DNA from: Abelmoschus esculentus
Taxonomy: Eukaryota; Streptophyta; Magnoliopsida; Malvales; Malvaceae
DNA: 64,000 nucleotides
Direction: 5' to 3'
Assembly (NCBI GenBank): GCA_035048815.1
Contig: JAUCBN010000026.1
Span: forward strand, 12,779,501-12,843,500
A program made the translations under genes and the position numbers. The notes beneath the pieces are model-generated. The model saw only the letters and a program-made list of their open reading frames with translations, made no database searches and was not told the DNA's origin. Below are positions 50,351 to 61,264 of the stretch, in pieces (the first letter of the stretch is position 1; the number at the start of each line of letters is the position of its first letter).

Positions 50351-52345
50351 TAAATAGTTAGTTTCGGCAAAGGTTAATTCTTTTGTTTATAGGCTTAACT
50401 AAATTTGGTTGCTTAAATTGACCCAACATGGGTCCAATTTGTTGGTTTAATGGGTCAAAAGTAAATTAAGAGAATTATCCCTTAAACGGTCATTATTAAT
50501 GAAAAAGATCAGAATTATGATAAATTTTATTATGAGTAATTAACTAGAGAAGTGACAATGATGGCTACTGAGCATGTGTACGGGCGTTGGAGTAAGTTTC
50601 AACATTTGCTTCCTATATCTGTTCGTATTGTGGCTGAGCGACGTCTTGTACCTCAATCGAATCCACCTCATGATTATTTTGTGTCATGAAGTCATTAATC
50701 TATTTCATTAGATTATTTTGTCTCAACTCCAAAAAATCTGTGATATTATATTTGTACACTCTCTCAATCTATACCTCGCAAGGAGTACTTGCACGCTTTA
50801 AAATTGCTCTCATTATCCGATCCAAGGCTCGGTGCAAAGTGAGAGAAATAGTTTGCCCCCTATCTAGCTCTCTTGTTTGTGTCTTCCACCTCAGGAATGT
50901 ACTCCTCATCAAAGCTTCCTTCATGGGAATTTGTACTCTTTTCAATATCCTTCGTACTCCTAGGCATGGTTTAGTTTCTCAAAGACAAACAACATGATGT
51001 TTTGGTTGAGGTTTAGAACTTATTGTGCATTAATGAAAACTTAAAAAATTGATGATATCTTGAGTTAAAATTGGTTAAAACCTCACTTAAATACTCATAA
51101 TAATAAATATAAATGTTTCTAGATTGATAGGTTGGCATTTAAGGTCGAAACAAGATATTTCTAAGCTTTATACTTTGCTTTCTAAGCTTGGGTATCGATA
51201 CTTGGGATTGATTATCGGTACTCCCCTCTAGCAAGATAGACAAATCCTCTAAGAGGTATCAATACAGTCATGAGGCGTATCGATACGGGTGTGATAATTT
51301 AAATTCTAGTGATAACTTTGTTTATCGGTACACCAATGAGTGTATCAGTACGAGCTTAGGAACGATGCTCCACATATGAGTACTGATACAACGTACCGAA
51401 ATGCTAGGTAGGCATATTTGTATGCCCTAACGGGTCAACTACATCGAATGCAATATTGGTATCGGTACGTGGATGGATAAATTGATACGCAAAGAAGGGT
51501 ACCGATACATAGAGGATGTGTATCGGTAATGGCATAGCAATCAACCCAAAATTTTAAGTTTTGAGTTTGAGGGTTCAATAAATTTTAAAACTTGAAATGA
51601 GTGATTAAAATGCTGATATGACTCGTATGGCTTGTGTCGGTTGTTTTATGATGGTTGCTTGTAATACCATGGTTAAGGGATTCTTGGTGGATCATTTTGT
51701 GTTTTTGAGTCTTTTTATGATGAGATCCAGATACCCAGTGAGTGAGTTTTACAACACAATGAAAGTCATTCGATATGAGATTTTGGGTGATGTTTATAGG
51801 TCTTCATTGTGAGATTTAGAGATTATGGGTGATGAATTTGCTCGATGTGAGATTTTGAGTGAAGATCCGATACGAGATTTTGAACATCTCGATGTGAGAT
51901 TTCTAGTATGAGTGGGTCCCCAGTGTCGGGTGATATTGGGCCTAACTCGATTTGTTTACTTTTATGCTTTAGTTGTTTGCTTATATCACGTGTTTAGACG
52001 GCTATAATCACCCATTTTTAACCATACTTTAAATTTTAAGTTACAAACCTTTTGAATAAGGGTTCGCTCTATTTATGTGTATCTTGTTTTATTAGGTATA
52101 TATTATATATGTATATACCATATATCTATGTGTGTTACTATGTATATAATTGTCATTATATTACGTGGATTTATTAGGTAACTTCATATAGATATATACA
52201 TATTGTTGGAATATGTTATATTACGTATTATGGAATATGTGTATGTTGTTGCATATGATATTTCACATAGAAATTATATGTGTATATTATTAGCGTTACT
52301 ATTATTTATTTATCAATTTTATTATCATTTATGTTATTATAAATT
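50351..52345. other. Degraded repeat DNA with GTATCGATAC-like words
   Basis: No intact gene. On the minus strand 50960-50700 encodes a short broken acidic stretch (MPRSTKDIEKSTNSHEGSFD) that may be an old gag start, with low confidence. Positions 51185-51540 contain about fourteen variants of GTATCGATAC or TATCGGTAC at irregular spacing. Positions 51780-51920 repeat the word GATGTGAGATTTTG. The rest is AT-rich. Confidence 0.45.
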
Positions 52346-52350
52346 ATTAT
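52346..52350. repeat. Target-site duplication ATTAT, left
   Basis: ATTAT precedes the TG of the LTR and is repeated at 55012-55016. The sequence is AT-rich, so the match is less decisive than for the other elements. Confidence 0.7.
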
Positions 52351-55011
52351 TGTAATCCCTTTGACCTGATCTAGACGCCATTCGGCTCGAATGAGTTACA
52401 CGGGAAATACCGAAGTTAATTCAGAGATTTGCCTCGATAAACGACCCTATTTTTTATCTTATCTAAAATCTTAAATTAGATCCTACATGTTCATGCAAGG
52501 ACTAAATTCATTTGCAGCGGAAAAAGATGTGAAACGAGTCCTAATTTTATTGAACAAGTTTTAGGAACCTATTTATAATTTTCTAGAAATTTATACTCTA
52601 ATTGTGTAATTAAAGTTATCAATATTAAATTAAGTTCATTAAATGCTTGCATAATCACCTAAATGCATAGGCATAATTCAACAACAATAATCATAGCATC
52701 ACATACTTCAAAATGTCATAACAATTTAAATAACTCAATATCGTAATAAGTTCAATAACCAATAGTTCCAAAATAGAATTTCAAACTCATAGTTTCTCTA
52801 TTCCATTTCTCTCAATTACCTAGGTTCATACTTAAAAAAAAAGTATACTTGAGCTAAGAAAATACTAAAAATAGGCATGTACGACTCTTTTACTTTCGGT
52901 TGCTTTCAACACTTACTTATCTGCATTGCAAGGGAGAAAGAAAGTAATTAAGCTTAAAGCTTAGTAAGGGTAATAAAACATTTAAAAAAATAACACATGC
53001 AATGCAACTCATATAAACTCAAATATAACATAGTAAAAACATGTCATGTTTTCTTTAAAACAAGGTAAACACATGGCCTACAATGCCAACAATAAAACCA
53101 ACAAGTGTTAACTAAAAATCATGGCTCACAAGCTAACATAAATTATCGGTAAATCCCTTTTAAAGTTTCCACATACTTTTTAGCAAAAACAAGGCTAACA
53201 TGCTATTTATCTAGCAAAGCCTAATAGAATATAACACTTCAATTTTAAATAGAAAACATAAATTATATTGATGCTAGTGATCCGATTTGTACTACTCCAA
53301 ATTGTTAGGATAAACGGGCAACCGCGTGATAGTATTATTCCCAGAGCATGCGCATGTCGATACTACTCTCAATATGATAAGTCTCACCTTGGTGTCTAGT
53401 GACAGTACTACTCCTATCAACATGGATGTGATAGTACTACACCTATCATATAGTATTAGACTAAAAGTCAAAATGCAACACACAATGAATTTTTACACGT
53501 ATGACTTTTTAATATTTATAGTACACTCTAGACCCTATTGATCGATCAACTTATCCCATAAAGCTCATCATTTAACTAGCCAATATGTATATCAAAAACC
53601 AATGCTCAACTTAATTCAAAACAGAATTAAACATATGCATCCCATTCTTTTAAGCATCAATTACAAAACCGGTAAAAACTCATATCATGTTTTCGAAATT
53701 AAACCATGAAAGAATCAATTGTATATCAAAACTTTATGAAACCAGTAACGTGAGCAGCAAATAACATGCATAAATCAGTATACAAAAAATTGACAAGCGT
53801 GACAAAACTACATAGTAAAAATATAGAGTAATATGAGAACCTTTGCGAAAACTTAAATTTTTACTTACTTTCGAGTATAGGGAGGTTTTCACACCTTCTA
53901 TACACTCTCAAACCTCTGTGAAACAAGTTTAAAATACTGTCGGAGCAGTCACTCTCATAAATCACTCACCGATAACCGTTACTTGCTCGCCAAACCACCG
54001 ATACGAACCGAAACACCTTCAAACGCGACCTCCAACTCTTTTCCTATTTCAAGTATTAAAACCAAAGGTTTTAATGCTCCTAAACACACAAAAGAAACCC
54101 TCAAGTCGGATCCCTATACAGTAGACCTTAAAATCTATCAAAACCTGAACCGAAAACTTGTCGAAATACATCAAACTTCACCTAAGCCTATGGTCTAGGA
54201 TTAAGGATTTTAAAAAAAATTATAAACATCCTAACACATTAAAAATCATCAATTTAGGATCCAAAAACAGTGGGCAAAAACCCTTGAATGAAAATTGAGA
54301 TTTTTAGCCGAAAAACCATTTTTTATGAAATCGAAGGATTAAAAACGTTTATTACAAGCCAAGAACTTGGAAATTTCAGTAAAGAAATTTAATGTTCTAG
54401 AGGGTTTATGAAATCTCACACCTAAAATTGATCCAATTGCTTTCCGGGTTTTAAAACGAGAAAACAATGAGAAAACTCAAAAAATTAAAGAAGAAAAATT
54501 GTAATGATTATTGAAAATGAAATTAATTGAAAATGGATGAGTTTTTACCTTGAAAATTTTTTGAACGGCTACCTCCAATGAAGGAAATCAAAAATTATAA
54601 AAATATGTTATGTTTAGGTTATTTAAAAAGGTTTTAGAGTTTAAAATTAAGTTTAATTAAGTTATTTGGTTTAAAATAAATTTTTTTATTTAATTAATTA
54701 AAATTTGGAAAGTTTAGAGCAAATAGGATTATAATTGGATCAAATTCCCTTAAAGATTCAAAGTTTTGGTTTGCTTTATAAATTTGTCCTTGAATTTTCA
54801 ATTTTTACAAAATGGTCACTAATTTCAAAATCTTAGGGATTCAAGGGTAAATTTTAAAAATTGATTTGACCAAATTCAAATATATGTTGAATAAGAATTT
54901 TAGGATATTTTTCCTTAATTTATTTCGATTAAAAACTAATTTTTAAGTATTTAATCCCGAACTAGGCTAAACTGGCTCACTAACTTCTAAGCTCATTTTT
55001 GGGGCGTTACA
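52351..55011. mobile_element. Solo LTR of a second gypsy-type family (2.66 kb)
   Basis: It starts TGTAATCCC and ends GGGGCGTTACA, with ATTAT on both sides. The end GGGGCGTTACA, read in reverse (TGTAACGCCCC), resembles the start of many plant Del/Tekay-type LTRs, so the element was probably on the minus strand. No gag-pol is inside. It is mostly AT-rich, with GATAGTACTACWCCTATCA repeats at about 53325-53460. No other copy is visible in this window, so the call rests on the termini and duplication. Confidence 0.75.
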
Positions 55012-55016
55012 ATTAT
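55012..55016. repeat. Target-site duplication ATTAT, right
   Basis: Matches 52346-52350. Confidence 0.7.
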
Positions 55017-55507
55017 TATAATTATTTTCATCTAATGGAACAAAGGAATAATAACATAAAATTATAAAAATAGTCCAAAGTCCATCAATTTACAAACTCT
55101 TTTTAATAGTTACAAAGCTCATTTACAGGTCCAATCTAAAAATAACTTCAAAAGGTTTGTTTAATGTTTTATGTAGCCACCAATATTTAGAGTTTTCGAT
55201 CAAAAAGATATGGACAAACCTGGTAAGAACTGAAAATACCTTCAGGAAGGTTTCACGCACCAACGTGCGAGGCTCCTCAGCCTCTACACGCGTGTGGGAA
55301 CCATGCCCTAACTATTCAATTGTTGATTTGACCCCTCGTCTGCCAAGGCGTCACCTGGCCATCCATCTCATATGATCGCTGCCTATCACAAAAAGAACCT
55401 ACAAAAGAAAGAAAGTCGTCAGTTTAAATACTGGAAACTGAGCAAAAGAGACCGAACTTAATAAGAGGTCATCAAACTTAAATTTGAAAAAAGGAGCAAC
55501 ATAGATG
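55017..55507. other. Spacer between two LTRs
   Basis: No gene recognised. Mixed composition with a GC-richer patch at 55250-55380. Confidence 0.45.
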
Positions 55508-56267
55508 TGTAATCACTAATTTTATCCGGGTCTAAACTCAAATTTTATTTTTTTCGTATTTGAATAACGGGCTTCTTTATTATCTGTTATCGTAAAAATT
55601 CAAAAAAATATTATATTAGTGCATAAATATTTTGCTCTCTTAATATGTTTGTTTTTATCAGTTATTTTAAAATCCAAAAAAAAGTTATTGTTCTTCTAGT
55701 TTATGTTTTATTTTGTTTTGCAAATTTAAAAAAATCAAAAATATTACCTTTTTTCATATATGTACATATATATATTTTTTATATCCTATAAATTTTCAAA
55801 AACATTATATATTATTATGTTATTTTATTATATTTTCATTCATTATTTTGTACGTACATTTATTTTTCTTTTTATCTTTTTTCGTTTGTTTTTATTATAT
55901 ATTATTATTATTATTATTTACATAACAGATTTAAAAATAATAATAAAAAGAAATCAAAAATGTTAAATAATGTGAAGTCCAAAGTTTTTTTAATATCAGA
56001 GTCCATATATACAAGTCCAGTTAATAATATACAACCCATCTGATAAATTAAGATTATAAAACCCGTTGAGCCCAGAATAAAATAATTAAACAGAGCCCAT
56101 GACCGGTTTAAACCTAAAAACCTAATCTAACATTGTTCCTTATCTATGCGCAGTCACAGGATCACTGTTGGATCCAGATCGGATCCAACGGTCCAGATGC
56201 GGAGAAGATAGGCTGGTGGAATTCCTCCACGCGCCACGAGTTGTCCCTTCATTTCTTCACGCGCGCG

Positions 56268-56272
56268 CGTGG
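56268..56272. repeat. Target-site duplication CGTGG, left
   Basis: CGTGG precedes the chromovirus 5' LTR and recurs at 62706-62710. Confidence 0.92.
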
Positions 56273-56828
56273 TGTTGTGGTCGTCCCATGTCTTGAGCCT
56301 ACAACAGCGCCACAACCGAGCATAGAAGGTGTCCCAGCGTCAAGCGTCTTAATGTTTTAGGAAGAAGTGTTTTCTTTTTAAGTATTTTTCTAAGTTAGGA
56401 AGAAGTGTCCCCGGTTCGGATGTTTCAACGTCTACACGGGGCATTTTCATAAAGTTTTTTTTGCATATATGTAGGGGGTAGACAGTTGGTAGAGTTTGGA
56501 CTGATCCACTAGTAAATGTGCGTATTCTTTCTACACACCATCGAGGCGGCCCCTACCGCCCTAGTCGATGGTGTGGGTGAGTCTCTTATGTAACCCGTTT
56601 TTATTTTGTTTTAATAAAATTTTCCTATTTTCTTTTTAACGAAACTAGGGTGGTTGACCGTGTGCATCCACTATGTCCCACGGTTTTCGTTTATTGCTTG
56701 AGACTCACTTGTCGCTTGTTGGCTGAACAGTGCTATCGAGGGAAAAAGGCTGACTTGATCAGGAGAAAATCCTCTTCAAGTGCCGCACGACTTAAAGACC
56801 CTGTGGTACGAGGGCTAAATTCGTGACA
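56273..56828 (+). repeat. 5' LTR of the chromovirus
   Basis: 556 bp, TGTTGTGG to GTGACA. It contains an inverted pair (CACACCATCGA and TCGATGGTGTG at about 56533-56575), and AATAAAATTTTCC near 56613, which may serve as the polyadenylation signal. Confidence 0.95.
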
Positions 56829-56830
56829 CG

Positions 56831-56842
56831 TGGTATCCGAGC
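56831..56842 (+). other. Primer-binding site (initiator Met tRNA type)
   Basis: TGGTATCCGAGC two bases after the LTR matches the plant initiator-methionine primer site TGGTATCAGAGC except for one base. Confidence 0.85.
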
Positions 56843-56929
56843 AAAGGTTGTGAAGGGAATCAAGATTGTGCTACTTGACCCTGATCCTTGGCATAAAGGT
56901 TTGTGTGAAATAGCATAGAGATGCTCATT

Positions 56930-57345
56930 TATGACTGTAGTGGAATCAGTGCACAGAGGTGCCTATCGTTAACCACTGCAGTAGTCGAAGCATACGCGGC
57001 GCTCGACCTTGTGGTGGCACAGTGGTGCCTGTGGGTTAGTCATCGTAGAATCAGCGCACACGCGGTGCCTGTCGTTAACCATGATGGATTAAATTAGCAC
57101 GATGGTGCTGACTAGAGACTTTTCATGGAATCAGTGCACACGCGGTGTCTGTCGTTAACCATGAATACTCTAGCTCAGTGGTGCTAATTGGGGAATTTTC
57201 ATGGAATCAGCGCACACGCGGTGCCTATCGTTAAACATGAAAATTCTCTAGCACGGTGGTGCTATTTAGATAATTGGAGTGGAATCAGTTCACACGCGGT
57301 GACTATCGTTAACCATGATAATTATCTAAGCGCAGTGGCGCATGT
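56930..57345 (+). repeat. Tandem 76-bp repeats forming alternating hairpins in the chromovirus leader
   Basis: Five copies of a GGAATCAGYGCACACGCGG block begin near 56941, 57046, 57127, 57203 and 57280. Each block is flanked by arms that differ between copies but pair with each other: CTAGAG/CTCTAG plus TTCATGG/CCATGAA in copy 3, GAATTTTCATG/CATGAAAATTC in copy 4, TTAGATAATT/AATTATCTAA in copy 5. Between blocks sit small hairpins with a four-base loop: GGCAC-AGTG-GTGCC (57016), AGCAC-GATG-GTGCT (57096), AGCAC-GGTG-GTGCT (57250) and GCGC-AGTG-GCGC (57330). Confidence 0.8.
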
Positions 57346-57497
57346 GACCTGGAGCCTTAGGATGCTCTACTCTTTGTGTGTGGTTCTTTTATGCAGGAGT
57401 CAGTGTGACCCTGTGACGGATGAGAGTACTTACAAATGTCGTAATGTTGCTTATTTGATACAGGCCTAACCAGTGCTGGGTGGGTGTAGCTTGAGCG

Positions 57498-59261
57498 ATG
57501 GTGACTACTCGCAAGCGTGCAGTGGGCAAGGGCCCGAAAGCAGATACGCGCCCTGGGGTGGGTGCGACAACGCCCGGAGAGGGGACTTTTGGCCCTTCAG
57601 GACCTAGTACTCAACCAGAGGTGGGTGCGACGACTCTGAGGGGTGGGTCTTTTGACCCTGGTCGGTTTGAGGAACTTGAGGCCGCTGTGACGGCCATGAG
57701 AGCTGTGATGTCAAATGACAGGATCCGTGCTATTGAGGAAACTCAAGTAGAACTTACGGATGCTATCAAAGATTTTGGCAAGGAGGCCAAAGAGGCGATT
57801 AGTCACATGAAATCTGAGCTAGAGGAGATCAAAGAGCAGGTCAAAACGATAAAAGATATGAAATTTGAAATAGTTGAATGCAAGGTGCAGGTCAATCTAT
57901 TGCAAATTGCTTTTGGAAATACTGTGACAGTGGATAAGGGTCTGAGAACTATAGTTCCTAAACCGCAACGCTATGAGGGAAATCGAGATGCAAAGGAACT
58001 CGAGAATTTCTTGTTTGATATGGAGCAGTATTTTCGAGCCTCCCGGATTGAGACAGATGAAGACAGGGTTTCGGTTGCTTCCATGTATTTGGTTGGAGAT
58101 GCCAAGTTGTGGTGGCGGTCTAAGTTTGTCGATGGTGTGTGTTCTGTGGCTACGTGGGAGGGATTAAAGAGGGAACTGTTAAGCTCCTTCTTCACTGAGA
58201 ACGTTGAGTATAATGCTCGTAAGAAGCTAAGAGAGTTGACACACACAGGAACTATTCGAGAATATGTGAGGGAATTTGCGGCTTTGATGTTGGACATCAG
58301 GGACATGTCAGAGAAGGATAAAATGTTCTCTTTCCTGGAGGGACTAAAACCATGGGCTAGAGCCGAGCTGCAGAGACAGAAACTGCAAGATGTGACTGAG
58401 GCCATGGCGGCGTCCAAGCGTCTCAATGATTATAGTGAAAACTCCAACAAGCGAAAAGTTGTTGGCTCCGGTGGGAATAACAACAATTCTGGTAACAATA
58501 ACAAGGTGGCCAGGATGGATAAAACACCTATGCGGGGAGTGGGTAGGAGGTCGTTTGCCAAGGACACGACACCGAATCGGGGAAATGGAGCCCCAGGACC
58601 AGTGAATGGACAAAATCGGTTTCCTCCAGGTTGCTTTCTCTGCAAGGGCCCTCATCGGGTGGCTGAGTGTCAGAAAAGGGGTACATTGAGTGTTGTAGAA
58701 GTGTTTCCAACAAAAACCCTACAAGTTAACACCTCCGTAGAGGATAGTAATGCGGAACCCTCTCAGGATGGGTCTGTTCGGTTTCTGTCGGCCCTACAGT
58801 CTCAACTGAGTAGCTTAAAGAAAGAGGCAGAGAAAGGCTTGATGTATGTGAGTATGGTAATAAATGGGAAGACGACATGGGCGTTAGTGGATACAGGAGC
58901 TTCCGACACTTTTATCTCTCCTGCAGAAGCTAGGAGGTGTGGTTTGGAAATAATGAAGGATATGGGGCAGATGAAGGCAGTCAACTCAGCTGCCTCGTCT
59001 ATTTGTGGGAGCTCAAAGAAAGTGAGGGTCAGATTGGGTCAGTGGCAAGGGAGCATGGATTTCATTGTCACACAGATGGATGATTTTGATGTGGTGTTAG
59101 GACTTGATTTTATGACCGCCGTCCAGGCGATCCCAGTCCCTGCAGCGGGCTGCTTGATGTTCTTGGGAGATTGTCCTTGTGTTGTTCCGGCGACTATTGT
59201 TCCGCGTGGGGGTAAGAGCGTGTTGTCCGCCATCCAATTTAAGAAAGGGGTGAAGAAATGA
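57498..59261 (+). CDS. Chromovirus Gag-protease reading frame
   Basis: 587 codons from ATG (MVTTRKRAVGKGPKAD) to TGA. In order: a proline/glycine-rich N-terminus, a coiled coil at about residues 85-130 (EAISHMKSELEEIKEQVKTI), the gag core at about 150-290 (FLFDMEQYFRASRI..GDAKLWWRSKF), a basic linker, one CCHC zinc knuckle (CFLCKGPHRVAEC, about residue 379), and a retropepsin domain with ALVDTGASDTFIS at about 460 and VVLGLDFM. Gag would form the particle and bind RNA; the protease would process the polyprotein. This stretch is fully open. The pol part follows in the same phase after a single TGA at 59259. Confidence 0.92.
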   Translation: MVTTRKRAVGKGPKADTRPGVGATTPGEGTFGPSGPSTQPEVGATTLRGGSFDPGRFEELEAAVTAMRAVMSNDRIRAIEETQVELTDAIKDFGKEAKEAISHMKSELEEIKEQVKTIKDMKFEIVECKVQVNLLQIAFGNTVTVDKGLRTIVPKPQRYEGNRDAKELENFLFDMEQYFRASRIETDEDRVSVASMYLVGDAKLWWRSKFVDGVCSVATWEGLKRELLSSFFTENVEYNARKKLRELTHTGTIREYVREFAALMLDIRDMSEKDKMFSFLEGLKPWARAELQRQKLQDVTEAMAASKRLNDYSENSNKRKVVGSGGNNNNSGNNNKVARMDKTPMRGVGRRSFAKDTTPNRGNGAPGPVNGQNRFPPGCFLCKGPHRVAECQKRGTLSVVEVFPTKTLQVNTSVEDSNAEPSQDGSVRFLSALQSQLSSLKKEAEKGLMYVSMVINGKTTWALVDTGASDTFISPAEARRCGLEIMKDMGQMKAVNSAASSICGSSKKVRVRLGQWQGSMDFIVTQMDDFDVVLGLDFMTAVQAIPVPAAGCLMFLGDCPCVVPATIVPRGGKSVLSAIQFKKGVKK

Positions 59262-60767
59262 GAGCCTTCCTTCATTGTGTTGCCTGTTTGTAAAGAGGAT
59301 CTAAGCGCAGGTTTGCTACCGAAGGAGATTATGCAAGTATTAGAGGAGTATGACGATGTCATGCCTGACCAGTTACCTAAGGGTCTGCCTCCTCGAAGGT
59401 CGATGGATCATGAGATTGAGCTTGTTCCGGGGACTAAACCTCCTGCTAGATGTCTCTACCGTATGTCTCCGCCGGAGCTAGCAGAGTTGAGGAAACAGTT
59501 AGATGAGTTGTTAGAGGCTGGCTTCATTCGGCCGTCGAAGGCGCCATTTGGAGCACCCGTGTTATTTCAAAGAAAGCATGATGGGAGTTTGCGGCTGTGC
59601 GTAGACTATCGGGCCCTAAATAAAGTTACTGTTCAGAACAAGTATCCGATCCCTCTGATCGCCGACTTGTTTGACCAGTTGAGTAGTGTCAAGTATTTCA
59701 CAAAGTTGGATCTCAGGTCGGGATATCACCAAGTGAGAGTAGCTGAGGGGGACGAGCCTAAGACGGTATGTGTGACTCGGTATGGTGCATTTGAATTTCT
59801 AGTGATGCCGTTTGGGTTGACCAATGCACCGGCTACATTTTTCACTCTTATGAATCAGGTGTTTCGTGATTATTTGGATGACATTATGATATATAGCCCT
59901 TCCTTAAGAGAGCACGAGGAACATTTGCGACTAGTGCTGGAAAAACTTCGCGAAAATCAACTCTTTGTTAAGAGGGAAAAATGTGAGTTCGCACAGAAGC
60001 AAGTTCGATTTCTAGGGCATGTCATTGAGCAAGGTCGTATTCGAATGGATATTGAAAAGATAAAGGTGATTCAGGATTGGCCTATCCCGAAGAATGTTAG
60101 TGAGCTCAAATCCTTCCTTGGTCTTACTAACTACTATCGGAAATTTGTGGAAGGATATTCGCAAAAGGCGATAGCGCTTACCAATTTACTAAAGAAGGGT
60201 GAAAAATGGTTTTGGTCGACTGAGTGCCAGAAGGCTTTTGAGAATCTGAAAGCTTCCATGCTGAGTGATCTCGTGCTAGCGTTGCTAAATCTGGAGGGTC
60301 CGCTAGAAGTGGAAACTGATGCTTCCGACTTTGCGATAGGAGGGGTATTGATGCAGAATGACCATCCGGTAGCCTTCGAGAGTCGGAAGTTGAATGGGGT
60401 AGAAACGAGGTACACTACTCAGGAGAAAGAGCTACTGGCAGTAATTCATTATTTGAGAACCTGGAGACACTATTTTTTGGGATCCCGATTTGTTGTGAAA
60501 ACTGATAATATAGCCATGAGCCATATTTTAACCCAGCCAAAGATAACGACGAGGCAGGTGAGGTGGAAAGAGTTCTTAGCTGAATTTGATTTCGAGTTTG
60601 AGTATAAAGCCGGGAAAAAGAACCAAGTTGCGGATGCGTTAAGTCGTAGGGCTGATTTAGCTGCTCTTAGGAGGGTTGCCCCGATGTCAGCAAGTAAGGT
60701 ATCCAATGCGATTCAGGACCTTTTAGCACAAAACTTACATAAGGGTAGGCTAAGATGTTTTGGGTAG
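59262..60767 (+). pseudogene. Chromovirus reverse transcriptase and RNase H, with deletion at the active site
   Basis: The frame continues in phase after the TGA at 59259-59261 with no good ATG. Motifs: VDYRALNKVTVQNKYPIP, KLDLRSGYHQV, MPFGLTNAPATF and YLDDIMIYS (YLDD codons at 59871-59882). The spacing is odd: VFRDYLDDIMIYS has the catalytic YLDD fused to the preceding helix, about eight residues shorter than normal in gypsy RTs. RNase H follows (EVETDASDFAIGGVLM, VKTDNIAMSHI, NQVADALSRRA). The frame closes at 60765 and pol resumes in another phase at about 60755, so a frameshift separates it from integrase. Confidence 0.9.
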
Positions 60768-61264
60768 AGGATGGAGTCTTGTTGACTAAAGGACCACGTT
60801 TGTCCGTTCCCCGTGCTGGGGAAATAAGGCAGAAGTTATTACGCGAGTGTCATGATACACCTTGGGCAGGACATCAAGGGTGGCGTCGTACTATGGCCCT
60901 ATTGGAACAGGGGTATTATTGGCCCCATATGCGACAAGATGTGATGGACTATGTCAAAACCTGTTTGATCTGCCAACAAGATAAAGTTGATCGGCGAAGG
61001 ACACCTGGGTTGCTGGAACCTCTACCGGTGCCGACCAGGCCTTGGGAGAGTATATCCCTTGATTTTATAACGAGCTTGCCACGAGTGGGAGACTTGGGAA
61101 CTATCTTGGTAGTGGTGGATCGTTTTTCCAAATATGCCACGTTTATTCCAGCACCAAAGTTTTGTTTAGCAGAGGAGACTGCACGGTTGGTGTTCAAACA
61201 TGTTGTGAAATTTTGGGGCGTTCCCCAAAGCATTGTTAGTGATAGGGATGGGCGATTTACTTGA
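60755..61264 (+). pseudogene. Chromovirus integrase, N-terminal part
   Basis: It opens in a new phase (MFWVEDGVLLTKGPRLSVP). It contains the HHCC zinc finger (CHDTPWAGHQGWRR to CLICQQDK) and the first catalytic region (SLDFITSLPRVGDLGTILVV, SKYATFIP), then the second aspartate in IVSDRDGRFT. It ends at a TGA at 61262-61264. Nine bases on, a TAG at 61271-61273 interrupts the same phase; both positions look like tryptophan or arginine codons changed by transitions. Confidence 0.88.

Noticed and set aside
57971..58713. Several minus-strand frames of 60-151 codons within chromovirus gag
   Set aside because: Shadows of the real plus-strand gag frame, with no independent support.
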